64,000 nucleotides of DNA from Mycobacterium sp. AZCC_0083 (GTDB lineage Bacteria > Actinomycetota > Actinomycetes > Mycobacteriales > Mycobacteriaceae), in assembly GCF_014202335.1 (NCBI RefSeq), contig NZ_JACHGP010000016.1, positions 62,001-126,000 on the forward strand, given 5' to 3'. Within the stretch, counting starts at the first letter, position 1. The number at the start of each line of letters is the position of its first letter. Below, one piece after another: positions 7,103 to 14,507 of this stretch. The notes beneath the pieces were generated by a model. The model was given only the letters and a program-made list of their open reading frames with translations. It did no database searches and was not told the origin of the DNA. The position numbers and the translations under genes are program-made.

Positions 7103-7759
7103 CTAGACCACGCCGAGGCGGGCCATCAAGTCGGCGTCGATGCCGTCCAACTGCTGGGTGATGGCTGCGTGGGCCGCCTTGCGGCGGGTGGTCGGCATGT
7201 TCTCGGCGGCGGTCACGGCCGCGGAGAGATCCCTCAATCGGTCGTTGATGGCGGTCACGAACTGCTTGGTCTCGGCGTCCTTGGGCTTCGACTCGGCGAC
7301 CTGCCGCAGCGACTGCTCAGCGCCGGAGATTCGTGCGGACAGCCCGCCACCCGCGCCGGAGAACTGCCCGAGCTGGCTGAGCGGAACGCCGAGCCGGTCC
7401 GCCTTGCGTTGGTCGAGAATGCCCCGCGCGGCGATCGAGGCGCGGTAGACGATCGGCACCAGGACGGGGGCCAACAGCCGCGAAACCGTCATGATCCGGC
7501 GAATACGCGAAGTGGATAACAGCTTCCCCTCCTTGGCCGCCTTGAGTTGGGCCTCAGCAACCTTGAGTGCGGTCTTGTCGCTGTCCCGTTGTGCCTTCAA
7601 GCCCGCCTTGACGGCGGAGGTTTGGCGCCTGCCGTCGGCCTTGATCTTGCGAGCCTCGTTCTTGGCCGCGAGTCTGGCCTCCAGCTTGGCCTTCGCCTTG
7701 ATCGCACGGGCCTCGGCCCTGCGGGTTGAGCGGCTCTTACGACGCTTGAACACGCCCAT
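7103..7759 (-). CDS. Conserved mycobacterial protein (Rv3850 homologue)
   Basis: The 218-residue product has a very basic, Ala/Lys/Arg-rich N-terminus (MGVFKRRKSRSTRRAEARA..., about 1-90), predicted to be helical or coiled coil, then a short hydrophobic stretch (LLAPVLVPIVYRASIAARG) and a helical C-terminal half. It matches Rv3850 in length, in the N-terminal sequence and in place between hns and espR. The function is unknown. The hydrophobic stretch suggests peripheral or single-pass membrane attachment with the basic part in the cytoplasm. Confidence 0.85.
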   Translation of the reverse strand: MGVFKRRKSRSTRRAEARAIKAKAKLEARLAAKNEARKIKADGRRQTSAVKAGLKAQRDSDKTALKVAEAQLKAAKEGKLLSTSRIRRIMTVSRLLAPVLVPIVYRASIAARGILDQRKADRLGVPLSQLGQFSGAGGGLSARISGAEQSLRQVAESKPKDAETKQFVTAINDRLRDLSAAVTAAENMPTTRRKAAHAAITQQLDGIDADLMARLGVV

Positions 7760-7970
7760 CCCGGCTGCCTCCCAGTCAATTCCGTCGAGATCCCGCGATT
7801 CTGGCTGCGCTTGGTGACGCCAACCCTATCGTCGGACTGGCCGCGTGCGGGATTCACCCCTTACAGAATGAGGACGTTCTGCACACCAGCAAACAGTTCA
7901 GGATGTTTATGCGACAATTGACGGACATCAAGAAGGCCGAACCGACGATGCCGTGAGGGGTTGGTGACGA

Positions 7971-9257
7971 GTGGTTCCCCGTATGCGCTTGGCTGCGGCG
8001 TCGTGCTTGATGGCATCTGGGCTGCTCGTGGCGGGTACGGGCGCGTCACTGGCGCTTGCGGACCCCGATACCGGCAAGCCCGCTGACACCGGCGGTTCGC
8101 AGAACAACAGCGCTCCGCCCGCGACCGGTTCCCCCGAGGCGACCGGGACCTCGGGAGCCTCCGCCCCCGGATCGGCGCCGGGAGGTACCGGCAGTCCATC
8201 GAAGCCCAGCTCGCAAGTCGGGGACGGACGCAATGGCGTGCCCGCGGGTGGGACCACCGGTACGGCGACGGCGCACGAGACCACGCACGAATCCACCCAC
8301 GAGAGTGCCTCCCCGACCGAGACGGCGCCGACCACCGTCACCGAGACCTCCAGCAAACCCACTGAATCCGCATCCACGCCCGCTCCGCAAACTGGATCCG
8401 CATCCCCCAGCGAACAATCGACGGGTGTGACGACGCACGTTGTGGTTGCCCCGTCGGTCCCCACCTCGGCCCTTCCGCAGGCGCTGGCGGCGGCGTCCGA
8501 AAAGCTGGCGGCAGCCGTCCCCCCCACCGAGACGCCGCCCCCTACCGCGGCTCCCGTCGTGTGGTGGCCGTTCAACTGGTGGAACTGGGCGCTGCCACAA
8601 GTGGTGACCCCCAACGGGGGTAGTGACGGCGTGCCAGCTCCGGTCACCTGGCAATCTCCGATCCCACCCGGGATGCAGCTGCCGATCCCGCAGTTCCCGA
8701 CCATTCCGCGCGATCTGCTCGCCCCGATCAATGGGTTCTCCTTCGACCCGTTCGTCGACGCCGTGAACGGGGTCCTCACGGGGGTCAACAACGTCGTCAC
8801 CGGGTTGGCCACCGCGGCCTCCCAGCTTCCCTTCGCGCAGATCACGCTGCCCGTCGTGGTGTTCCCCGGCGGTCCGGTGGTCGGCGCCCCCAATGTCAAC
8901 GGCGGATCGGTCGGCGCCGGACCTGGAGTCGTTCCGCGCCCGGGCATTCCGGCCGCGCCGTCGCCTCCGGTGAACCCGGGCGCCAGCTCCGCACCGCCAC
9001 CGCCGCCTCCGCCTGCGCAAAAGCAGCAGGCACCGCCTGCGTTCAGCGCGGGCAACCAAGCCTCGGTCGCCCCGTCCTACCGGATGGGCTACATGGAGTA
9101 CCTGCGGGCGGCCGGGTTCGGCGAGGTCGCGGCCGTCGCCGTACCTGGCTTCACCGGAATCCTGATCCTCACCGGTGCAGGAGGATTGATCGGGTATCGC
9201 CAAGCCAGGGCCGGCAGCACCATGCGGACCGGGAACACGGCGCGCTTCATGGGTTGA
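7971..9257 (+). CDS. Proline/serine/threonine-rich exported protein with C-terminal membrane helix
   Basis: The 428-residue product has a signal peptide (RMRLAAASCLMASGLLVAGTGASLALA), a low-complexity Ser/Thr/Pro/Gly/Glu stretch (about 30-150), a more ordered middle segment with VVWWPFNWWNWALPQVV and a run with DVNG-like turns (about 190-310), a second proline tract with APPPPPPPAQKQQ, and a C-terminal hydrophobic helix (GFTGILILTGAGGLIGYRQARAG). This is the layout of a cell-wall-spanning, membrane-tethered protein of mycobacteria. I do not recognise a named family. The start could be GTG 7971 or ATG 7983. It lies in a segment that has no counterpart between Rv3850 and espR in M. tuberculosis. 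Confidence 0.75.
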   Translation: MVPRMRLAAASCLMASGLLVAGTGASLALADPDTGKPADTGGSQNNSAPPATGSPEATGTSGASAPGSAPGGTGSPSKPSSQVGDGRNGVPAGGTTGTATAHETTHESTHESASPTETAPTTVTETSSKPTESASTPAPQTGSASPSEQSTGVTTHVVVAPSVPTSALPQALAAASEKLAAAVPPTETPPPTAAPVVWWPFNWWNWALPQVVTPNGGSDGVPAPVTWQSPIPPGMQLPIPQFPTIPRDLLAPINGFSFDPFVDAVNGVLTGVNNVVTGLATAASQLPFAQITLPVVVFPGGPVVGAPNVNGGSVGAGPGVVPRPGIPAAPSPPVNPGASSAPPPPPPPAQKQQAPPAFSAGNQASVAPSYRMGYMEYLRAAGFGEVAAVAVPGFTGILILTGAGGLIGYRQARAGSTMRTGNTARFMG

Positions 9258-9261
9258 CCCG

Positions 9262-9289
9262 ATCGTTGGTCGCCGAGGAGACCAACGAT
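9262..9289. promoter_or_regulatory. Perfect 10-bp inverted repeat before the ImmA/IrrE-type gene
   Basis: ATCGTTGGTC (9262-9271) and GACCAACGAT (9280-9289) are exact inverted repeats with an 8-base spacer. The repeat starts five bases after the preceding stop codon and ends just before CATAGT (9292-9297), a plausible -10 box for the next operon. It could be an operator for that operon or a terminator of the preceding gene; no T tract follows, which favours an operator. Confidence 0.45.
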
Positions 9290-9320
9290 GTCATAGTGGA
9301 CCCGTCGAGAGGAGGTTCGT

Positions 9321-9812
9321 ATGCCTGCTAGCCGTCGCGTCACACGCGCCGTCAACGACGTGCTCGACCTCGCTCCCAGACGCGGCGAGGTCTCGCTCGC
9401 GCGTCTGGTCGAAGCCGTGGCCGCAGACCGCGGTCGGCCCGTCGAACTCAAGATGGCTGATCTGCCGACCGGGGTGTGTGGTCAGTGGCGCCAATACACC
9501 GACCGCGACGTCTTCCTGATCCAGAAGGGTCTGCCCGCAGGCGACCGCACCCTGGCCCACGAGCTCGGCCACCTAGTGATGGGCCATGACGGCATCTCGG
9601 TCGTGGAGGCCGCCCGTGACACCACCGAACTCGCCAGCTCGGACCTGATCGGGTACATGCTGAACCAGCGGACCGGTTGCATGGGTCCCAGCGGGGAGGA
9701 AGCCGAGCAGGAGGCCGAGGACTTCGCCGCGCTGCTCATCTATCGACTTGGCCGCCTGCCATCCGATCGCTCGTCGATCGTGCAGGTGCGGCTCGGAGAG
9801 GCGTTTGGTTGA
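9321..9812 (+). CDS. ImmA/IrrE-type zinc metallopeptidase
   Basis: The 163-residue product has the zinc-protease motif HELGHLVMGH at about residues 80-89 with a helix containing EEAEQEAEDFAALLI downstream that can supply the third ligand, the pattern of the ImmA/IrrE (COG2856) family. These proteases cleave or switch XRE-type helix-turn-helix repressors, for example ImmA on ImmR and IrrE on DdrO. The next gene starts at a TTG overlapping its stop codon, and espR, an XRE-fold regulator, lies convergently about 1.2 kb away. The N-terminal 60 residues hold a helix-turn-helix-like region (RVTRAVNDVLDLAPRRGEVSLARLVEAV). The substrate is not known. Confidence 0.82.
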   Translation: MPASRRVTRAVNDVLDLAPRRGEVSLARLVEAVAADRGRPVELKMADLPTGVCGQWRQYTDRDVFLIQKGLPAGDRTLAHELGHLVMGHDGISVVEAARDTTELASSDLIGYMLNQRTGCMGPSGEEAEQEAEDFAALLIYRLGRLPSDRSSIVQVRLGEAFG

Positions 9813-10930
9813 TCGTCTGGGTGATCGCCGGTCTTCTCGGATTGGCGACCGGCCTCCGCATCGGCTGGGCTCTGGTCAACAAGCAATCTCTGGTCAGCGC
9901 GGCGATGATTCTCGCGCTGGGCAGCCTCGGTCTGGTGGCGGCTCTGAACTGGCAGCCGCTGACCCTCCTGATCGACACCCTGTTGCGGTGGCCAAACGTG
10001 TCGACGGTCTTCAGCCAGGTGGCGCTGATCGCTTGCGCCGCAGGCAGTTGCGTGATGATTACGTCGGCCTCGTCCAGCCGAGGGCCCGCCACCATCCGGC
10101 GCATCGCGATCGTTCAGTACGTCGTGGCGGCGGTGATCGCCGTGCTGACTCTGGTGGCCTTCTTCATCGCACCCCAGCAGCCCGAGATGGCACCCGAGGA
10201 GTATCTGCGGCGCAACCTGGGCTCGGGGGGCACGTCGTTGTCGTGGCTGCTGCCGTTGCTCTACGTGCTGCTTGCGCTGACGCTGGTCGCGTGGGCGGGG
10301 GCTCGGCACTCCAACCGCACCCGCAGGGGCAGGGCGCTGTTCCTGTTCACCATCGGCATCGCGCTCATCGTGCTGGCGAGCGCCTTCTTCCTGCTGCGCG
10401 CAGTAGGAAGCACCAAGTTCGTCGGAGTCGGCGCGGCGGCGACGCTCTTGGGCTGCGCGATGCTGGTGGTGGCCAGTGGCTCACTGCTACCCAGCGTCGA
10501 GGACTGGTTCGGCGCCCGGCGCGAACTCCGGATCATCCGGCCGCTTCTCGAGGAGTTGAACGGCCGCCACCCCAACATCGGGATCGGGGTGCGTCCGAGG
10601 GGGCCGTTGTTGTTCCGCGTCGCCGAGCAGATGTCGCTCATCTCCGACGCGCTGTACCTGGAGGCCACCCGAACACTCGAAGGAGAGGACGACTACCTCG
10701 ACGACTCCTCCGATCCCGCGACGCACGCGGTGTCACCGGAGGATCAGGCGCGGCGTATCGCGGAGTGGATTCTCGCAGGTCGGGGCGCTGACCGAGACGC
10801 CGCAAACTCGCTCTTCCCTGGTCCTAATTGGCTACGTCAGCCATCGTCGTACTCCGATCGCGAGTGGATCCTCGCGATCGCGGATCAGTATCGAATGCTG
10901 GACCGCCGGGTCGACGTTGCCGCGGCCTGA
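9809..10930 (+). CDS. Multi-spanning membrane protein, MAB_1171c-type putative transporter
   Basis: The start is a TTG at 9809 that overlaps the stop of the protease gene (TTGA); GTG 9821 is an alternative. About 230 N-terminal residues form seven or so transmembrane helices, followed by a soluble C-terminal domain (about 235-373) with RRELRIIRPLLEELNGRHPNI and a charged helical end. Actinobacteria often carry such proteins next to ImmA/IrrE-type and XRE-type genes, and they are annotated as MAB_1171c family putative transporters. Here the pair protease plus membrane protein is coupled. Transport has not been shown for the family as far as I know; sensing of an outside or membrane signal is an equally good guess. 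Confidence 0.75.
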   Translation: MIVWVIAGLLGLATGLRIGWALVNKQSLVSAAMILALGSLGLVAALNWQPLTLLIDTLLRWPNVSTVFSQVALIACAAGSCVMITSASSSRGPATIRRIAIVQYVVAAVIAVLTLVAFFIAPQQPEMAPEEYLRRNLGSGGTSLSWLLPLLYVLLALTLVAWAGARHSNRTRRGRALFLFTIGIALIVLASAFFLLRAVGSTKFVGVGAAATLLGCAMLVVASGSLLPSVEDWFGARRELRIIRPLLEELNGRHPNIGIGVRPRGPLLFRVAEQMSLISDALYLEATRTLEGEDDYLDDSSDPATHAVSPEDQARRIAEWILAGRGADRDAANSLFPGPNWLRQPSSYSDREWILAIADQYRMLDRRVDVAAA

Positions 10931-10948
10931 TCTGATCTTGTATCAGAT
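10930..10948. terminator. Weak hairpin between convergent genes
   Basis: TCTGAT (10931-10936) and ATCAGA (10942-10947) pair around CTTGT, extended by one A-T pair, and TTT follows on the plus strand. It sits exactly between the stop codon of the membrane-protein gene and the 3' end of espR, where a bidirectional terminator would be expected. The stem is short. Confidence 0.4.
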
Positions 10949-10980
10949 TTCGCCGACCGCCGCGACGTCGCAACGCGGGG

Positions 10981-11379
10981 CTAATCGTCGAGGTGTTCCC
11001 GGCGACGAAGCTCGTCGGCCTTGTAAACCAGGTCCTGCTTGGCCTCGGGGGACAGCCCGACGGTGCGCGCCGCAATACGGCGGATGCCCTCGTCACGCAT
11101 GTTGGCCAGCCAGGTCAGTTCCTTGTCGAGCTTCTCGTAGTACTCGTCGTCGGTGAAGTAGGCGGGCTTGATGCGGAAGAAGTTGGCAAGTGCGGCCATG
11201 GTCGTCACGGACGGATTCGTCCGGTTGCCTGAGCGCAGCTGCGAGAGGTACGGAGCCGACATCGTGACGCCTTCGGCCTTGAGGGCGGCGATCACTTCAG
11301 CGGAGGTATGCGGACCACGTCCTGGCGGGTAGACGGTGTCAAACAGGCGGTTGAGCCTGGCGGCGAAGGTCATGCTCAT
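10981..11379 (-). CDS. espR: EspR, nucleoid-associated regulator of ESX-1 and cell-wall genes
   Basis: The 132-residue length equals that of M. tuberculosis EspR (Rv3849), and the N-terminal part is nearly the same sequence (FAARLNRLFDTVYPPGRG, then APYLSQLRSGNRTNPS). Residues about 5-85 form the XRE/SinR-type helix-turn-helix domain, and the C-terminal helices (about 90-130) dimerise. EspR binds many promoters, bridges DNA and activates the espACD operon in M. tuberculosis. The C-terminal 25 residues are the most divergent part. The start codon region is preceded by a long AT-richer intergenic segment. An ImmA/IrrE-type protease gene lies nearby in this genome, not in M. tuberculosis. Confidence 0.96.
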   Translation of the reverse strand: MSMTFAARLNRLFDTVYPPGRGPHTSAEVIAALKAEGVTMSAPYLSQLRSGNRTNPSVTTMAALANFFRIKPAYFTDDEYYEKLDKELTWLANMRDEGIRRIAARTVGLSPEAKQDLVYKADELRRREHLDD

Positions 11380-11815
11380 CGATTAATCCTCCACTTGGCG
11401 ATATGTGCGGTCATCTTTGCAGTGTATTTGCTGATCATCGTAGCGAGTGATATGCCAGCAGCCAAGTGCAAACCACCGAAAACTCGACACTACCCGTTCG
11501 CTGCAACCCCTGCCACGCCGTCTAGCAGCGGTTCTCCACAAAAACGGCACGGTTACTGCACGACATCGCCGGGCAAATAATAACGCTGGGGTTGATTTAC
11601 ATAACCTGCAAGCCTCTGAACGCCCGTCACAGGAGGCTCATAGGCCACTCCCGGCAACCGCTCATCCGTACAGAGAGTGCCGACATCGTCATTTGCTCAG
11701 GAAACGAATATTGTCAGCGATGAGTAGCTGCGGGGCTCAACTTCGCGCACGTCGTCGGGCGGGGCGCATTGCGCCCCGTTTTTCGGGAGCCCATCGACGG
11801 GTAGTAGCCAGCGTG
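11380..11815. other. 436-bp intergenic region upstream of espR
   Basis: No credible gene is seen. The half next to espR is clearly richer in A and T than the surroundings (for example around 11400-11460 and 11560-11620), as expected for a promoter region bound by a nucleoid-associated protein such as EspR itself. The far half contains the tail end of the converging UPF0016 gene. Long open frames across it are shadows of that gene. Confidence 0.5.
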
Positions 11816-12514
11816 TTACGCGGCGGTTTCCGGCGACGATTCCCGCGCAGGGGCACGCCGGCGGCTCTTCATGTACCGGACCACGGCGATGATTGCGGCC
11901 ACGGCGGCTACCCCCGCAGTGGACGCCACGGCCACGGTCGGCCAGCCGAGAGCGCTGTCGAAGAGCATCCAGAGTCCGAACAACAGGAACAGGAGCGCAG
12001 CCATCCCGTGCAGGAAGCGTTCGGGCAGCCTGCGGTGCAGGAGCCGGCCCACCACGATTGCCACGCCGTCGGCGAGCACCATCCCCACGGTGGCCCCGAT
12101 CCACACGCCCGCCCAGTTGTGGTCGCTGGCCAACGCGACGGTGGCGAGCATGGTCTTGTCTCCGAGTTCGGCCAATACGAACGACGAGATGACCGCGAAG
12201 ATCACGTATCGCGGCTCGCGAACCGGTGCCACGTCGTCATCGTCGCTACGGCGACTGTCGCGCCAAGTCCATGCTGCGAACAGCAGGAACGCGATGGCAG
12301 CGGCGAACGCGATCGGGCGCGCAGGCAGGGTGAGGCCGACGAAGTGGCCGATCGTGACCGACAGTCCATGAACCAGGAACGCGGCGATGGCCACCCCGGA
12401 GAGCACCACCCACCAACGGTGGCGCAGGGCGTACGTCATGGTCATCAGTTGGGACTTGTCGCCGAGCTCGGCGAGGAAGACGACACCGAGACTGACCAGT
12501 GCGGCGGTGAGCAT
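11816..12514 (-). CDS. GDT1/UPF0016 family manganese exporter
   Basis: The 232-residue product has two homologous halves, each opening with the family signature ELGDK: AELGDKSQLMTMTYALRHR at about 15-33 and AELGDKTMLATVALASDH at about 115-132. Six membrane helices are predicted with a charged loop between the halves (RRSDDDDVAPVREP). Bacterial members (MneA, MntX) export Mn(II). A yybP-ykoY riboswitch, the Mn-sensing class, precedes the gene, which strongly supports manganese as substrate and control by manganese. The position corresponds to Rv3848, between espR and Rv3847; I am less sure that Rv3848 is the same family. Confidence 0.9.
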   Translation of the reverse strand: MLTAALVSLGVVFLAELGDKSQLMTMTYALRHRWWVVLSGVAIAAFLVHGLSVTIGHFVGLTLPARPIAFAAAIAFLLFAAWTWRDSRRSDDDDVAPVREPRYVIFAVISSFVLAELGDKTMLATVALASDHNWAGVWIGATVGMVLADGVAIVVGRLLHRRLPERFLHGMAALLFLLFGLWMLFDSALGWPTVAVASTAGVAAVAAIIAVVRYMKSRRRAPARESSPETAA

Positions 12515-12576
12515 GACGAAACCTTTCGACGTTTCGCCCGGCGTGCGGTGAGTTCACGGCACATTCGGGCATTTCG

Positions 12577-12664
12577 TCGAAGGTCTCGCCCACCGCGCGA
12601 TGCGGTTCGTCTGCCGGGCTTGACGCCAGTATGTCGACAGGACGATTGGGGGCTACTCCCCTTC
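12577..12664 (-). ncRNA. yybP-ykoY (manganese) riboswitch
   Basis: Read on the minus strand, the leader has the conserved pieces of this class in order: AAGGGGAGUAGC, then GUCGACAUACUGG, then CCCGGCAGAC, and a closing GGGCGAGACCUUCG. Members bind Mn(II) at the junction and switch on Mn exporters. Downstream, CGAAAC and GUUUCG (around 12517-12540) can pair around a loop containing the AAAGG ribosome binding site, a likely expression platform acting on translation. Confidence 0.88.
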
Positions 12665-12773
12665 GCTGATAACCCGACGATAGCGGCCCCAGAGCGCCTG
12701 CGCCACTTTCATACCCAAGTTCGGGTTCCCGTAATCGTCGTTTCGAGTTTCGAATCTCGAGCTTCGAAAACCC

Positions 12774-13307
12774 TTATGCCGCAAGCAGCATCGCCAAGAT
12801 GGCGGTATCGGGGTGACTGATCGGGTCGAGGCCGACGCGGCTCACCATCGAGGTGACCGTGCCGTCCAACTCCGCTTCGACCCATGCCGCGCGGTGCTCC
12901 AGACCCAGATGTGGGATCCCCGGCAGCAGTACGCAACCCGAGGCGGCCCCCGAGCATTCGGGCAGCGACGGCATGGTCTCCGACGGCGGGTGCAACATCA
13001 GAAGCGCTGGTGGCATTCGGTGCGCGAAATAGCCTGGCGGGATGGCGGATTCACCGACGACCGTGCCCTCGGCGAGCACCAGTCCGACGGTGCCGGGCGC
13101 GGGTTCGTCGGGCAGTTCCTCGCGGACCCCGAAAATCGTTGTGGTCGCCAGCAATCCGGGCAACGACGCCACCCGCACCGCGACCATGAGGAGTTGTGCC
13201 CATTCCTTCGTCGAATCGGGCCATCGGCCCGAAACCACGAATCCCTTCAACGATCCCCCCGAGTGGAAGGGCGCGACTTCGACGGCTCCGCCGGATCCTG
13301 TGTCCAT
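12774..13307 (-). CDS. Conserved mycobacterial protein (Rv3847 homologue)
   Basis: The 177-residue product has the same length as Rv3847 and the expected neighbourhood between the espR side and the superoxide dismutase locus. It opens with a MDTGSGGAVEVAPF segment, has a mildly hydrophobic middle (LLMVAVRVASLPGLLATTTIFGV) and no signal peptide or known motif. Its function is unknown. The riboswitch-controlled Mn exporter lies 110 bases beyond its stop codon on the same strand, with its own leader, so read-through is possible but separate control is likely. Confidence 0.8.
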   Translation of the reverse strand: MDTGSGGAVEVAPFHSGGSLKGFVVSGRWPDSTKEWAQLLMVAVRVASLPGLLATTTIFGVREELPDEPAPGTVGLVLAEGTVVGESAIPPGYFAHRMPPALLMLHPPSETMPSLPECSGAASGCVLLPGIPHLGLEHRAAWVEAELDGTVTSMVSRVGLDPISHPDTAILAMLLAA

Positions 13308-13463
13308 CTCGCCTCCGAAACGTGCTCGTGCGACTAGCGCCCGACACGGCTGTGGGTCGATTCCGTCAGCATGCGGCCTGTGAGGGCAACCGGCAAGCGG
13401 GACACGCGCCTAGCGAGTTAGCCGTCGCGCAGTTGTCGCCGTCCGGTGACAACTCCCGGGTCG

Positions 13464-13790
13464 CTACGCTCCTGCCCTCCGAGCCGTCCACACCACCCGG
13501 TACGACCCCGCCGCAGGCACGAAGCCGAACTGTCGCGAGTCGACGACCCCTGGTGCGTGTGGATTGTCGGATCGGGCCTCGAACGTCGCCCCGCGGACCT
13601 CGCCGACCCGTTTGACGATCCACCGCGAGGGGAGAGTCGGGTCGGGGAACACGCGTATTTGCCCACGGCGCGGGCGGCCGAAGCGCTCCGCGAGGAGGCC
13701 GTCGCCGGGGCTCAACGTGGGCCGCATCGAGTCCTCGACCACCGCGAACCGGCGCAACGGCCAGCGTCGTGGTCGATGATTACGGCCCAT
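13464..13790 (-). CDS. sodX: Nickel superoxide dismutase maturation protease (S26 signal-peptidase family)
   Basis: The start is placed at the ATG at 13790; the longer frame to 13841 would run into the divergent sodN gene. The 108-residue product is a minimal S26 serine protease: the nucleophile motif is VVEDSMRPTLSPGD (Ser about 20) and the general-base Lys lies in RWIVKRVGEV (about 58). SodX proteins cut the N-terminal propeptide of nickel SOD to free the His-Cys hook that binds nickel. The divergent sodN gene 22 bases away makes this function very likely. No membrane helix is visible, as usual for SodX. Confidence 0.85.
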   Translation of the reverse strand: MGRNHRPRRWPLRRFAVVEDSMRPTLSPGDGLLAERFGRPRRGQIRVFPDPTLPSRWIVKRVGEVRGATFEARSDNPHAPGVVDSRQFGFVPAAGSYRVVWTARRAGA

Positions 13791-13812
13791 GCTCAAAGGG
13801 TAGGTTAGGGCC

Positions 13813-14235
13813 ATGCTGCATCGACTCTTCTCAAACGCCACCCCCGCCCATGCCCACTGCGATCTGTACTGCGGGGTCTACGATCCCGCGCAGGCCAAGA
13901 TCGAGGCGCTCTCCTGCCTCAAGACGCTCCAGAAGTACAACGACTCGGACGACGAGCACTTCCGGACCCGCGCCATCCTCATCAAGGAGCAGCGCGCCGA
14001 GGAAGTCAAGCATCACCTGATGGTGCTGTGGGCCGACTTCTTCGCCAAGGACCACTTCGAGCAGTTCCCGAATCTGCACCAGCTGTTCTGGGACGGCGTG
14101 CACGGCGCGGGTGAAGTCAAGAAGTCGACCGACGTCGCCGTCGCCGAGAAGCTGCTGAAGACGATCGACGAGATCTCCGACATCTTCTGGCAGACCGAGA
14201 AGGCCAAGGGAATGGGCGTCTACCCGCCAGCCTGA
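13813..14235 (+). CDS. sodN: Nickel superoxide dismutase
   Basis: The 140-residue product has a 14-residue propeptide (MLHRLFSNATPAHA) ending before the nickel hook HCDLYCGVYDPAQAKIEA, then the four-helix bundle of NiSOD with HFRTRAILIKEQRAEEVKHHLMVLW. The His1, Cys2 and Cys6 ligands of the mature enzyme are present. Position 5, Pro in the Streptomyces enzyme, is Tyr here. The enzyme disproportionates superoxide in the cytoplasm. It sits where M. tuberculosis has sodA (Fe-SOD, Rv3846), so this genome uses or adds a nickel enzyme at that locus. A strong terminator follows the gene. Confidence 0.95.
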   Translation: MLHRLFSNATPAHAHCDLYCGVYDPAQAKIEALSCLKTLQKYNDSDDEHFRTRAILIKEQRAEEVKHHLMVLWADFFAKDHFEQFPNLHQLFWDGVHGAGEVKKSTDVAVAEKLLKTIDEISDIFWQTEKAKGMGVYPPA

Positions 14236-14252
14236 CAACTACGACCACAACG

Positions 14253-14288
14253 ACGGCCGGCCCGGAGCACACGCTCCGGGCCGGCCGT
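14253..14288. terminator. Strong rho-independent type terminator after sodN
   Basis: A perfect 16-bp stem (14253-14268 with 14273-14288) closes a 4-base ACAC loop; CATCGTTTT follows on the plus strand. It lies 18 bases after the sodN stop and just before the 3' end of the small convergent gene, so it may serve both. Confidence 0.85.
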
Positions 14289-14300
14289 CATCGTTTTAGT

Positions 14301-14456
14301 TCAGAGCAAGACGATCAGTACGAGCACGCCAAGCAAGATCAGGGCGATCACACCGGCGCGCACGCACGCAATCCCCTGGCCGCGGGTGTAGATGTGCGCG
14401 GAGTTCCACTCCGAGGGCGGCATGGCCGACCCTGGACCTAGTGGTTGTGCTGCCAT
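14301..14456 (-). CDS. Small single-pass membrane protein, unknown
   Basis: Starting at the ATG at 14456, which has AGGAG six bases upstream, the product is 51 residues: a hydrophilic segment (MAAQPLGPGSAMPPSEWNSA...) followed by one strongly hydrophobic helix (AGVIALILLGVLVLIVLL) at the very C-terminus. The frame is open up to 14507. I do not recognise a family. Its convergent placement with sodN, sharing the terminator, says nothing about function. Confidence 0.55.
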   Translation of the reverse strand: MAAQPLGPGSAMPPSEWNSAHIYTRGQGIACVRAGVIALILLGVLVLIVLL

Positions 14457-14507
14457 CACGAACTCCTGACCTGCACGATCAACGTTGCCTCCAGTGAAAT
14501 TTGTCAC

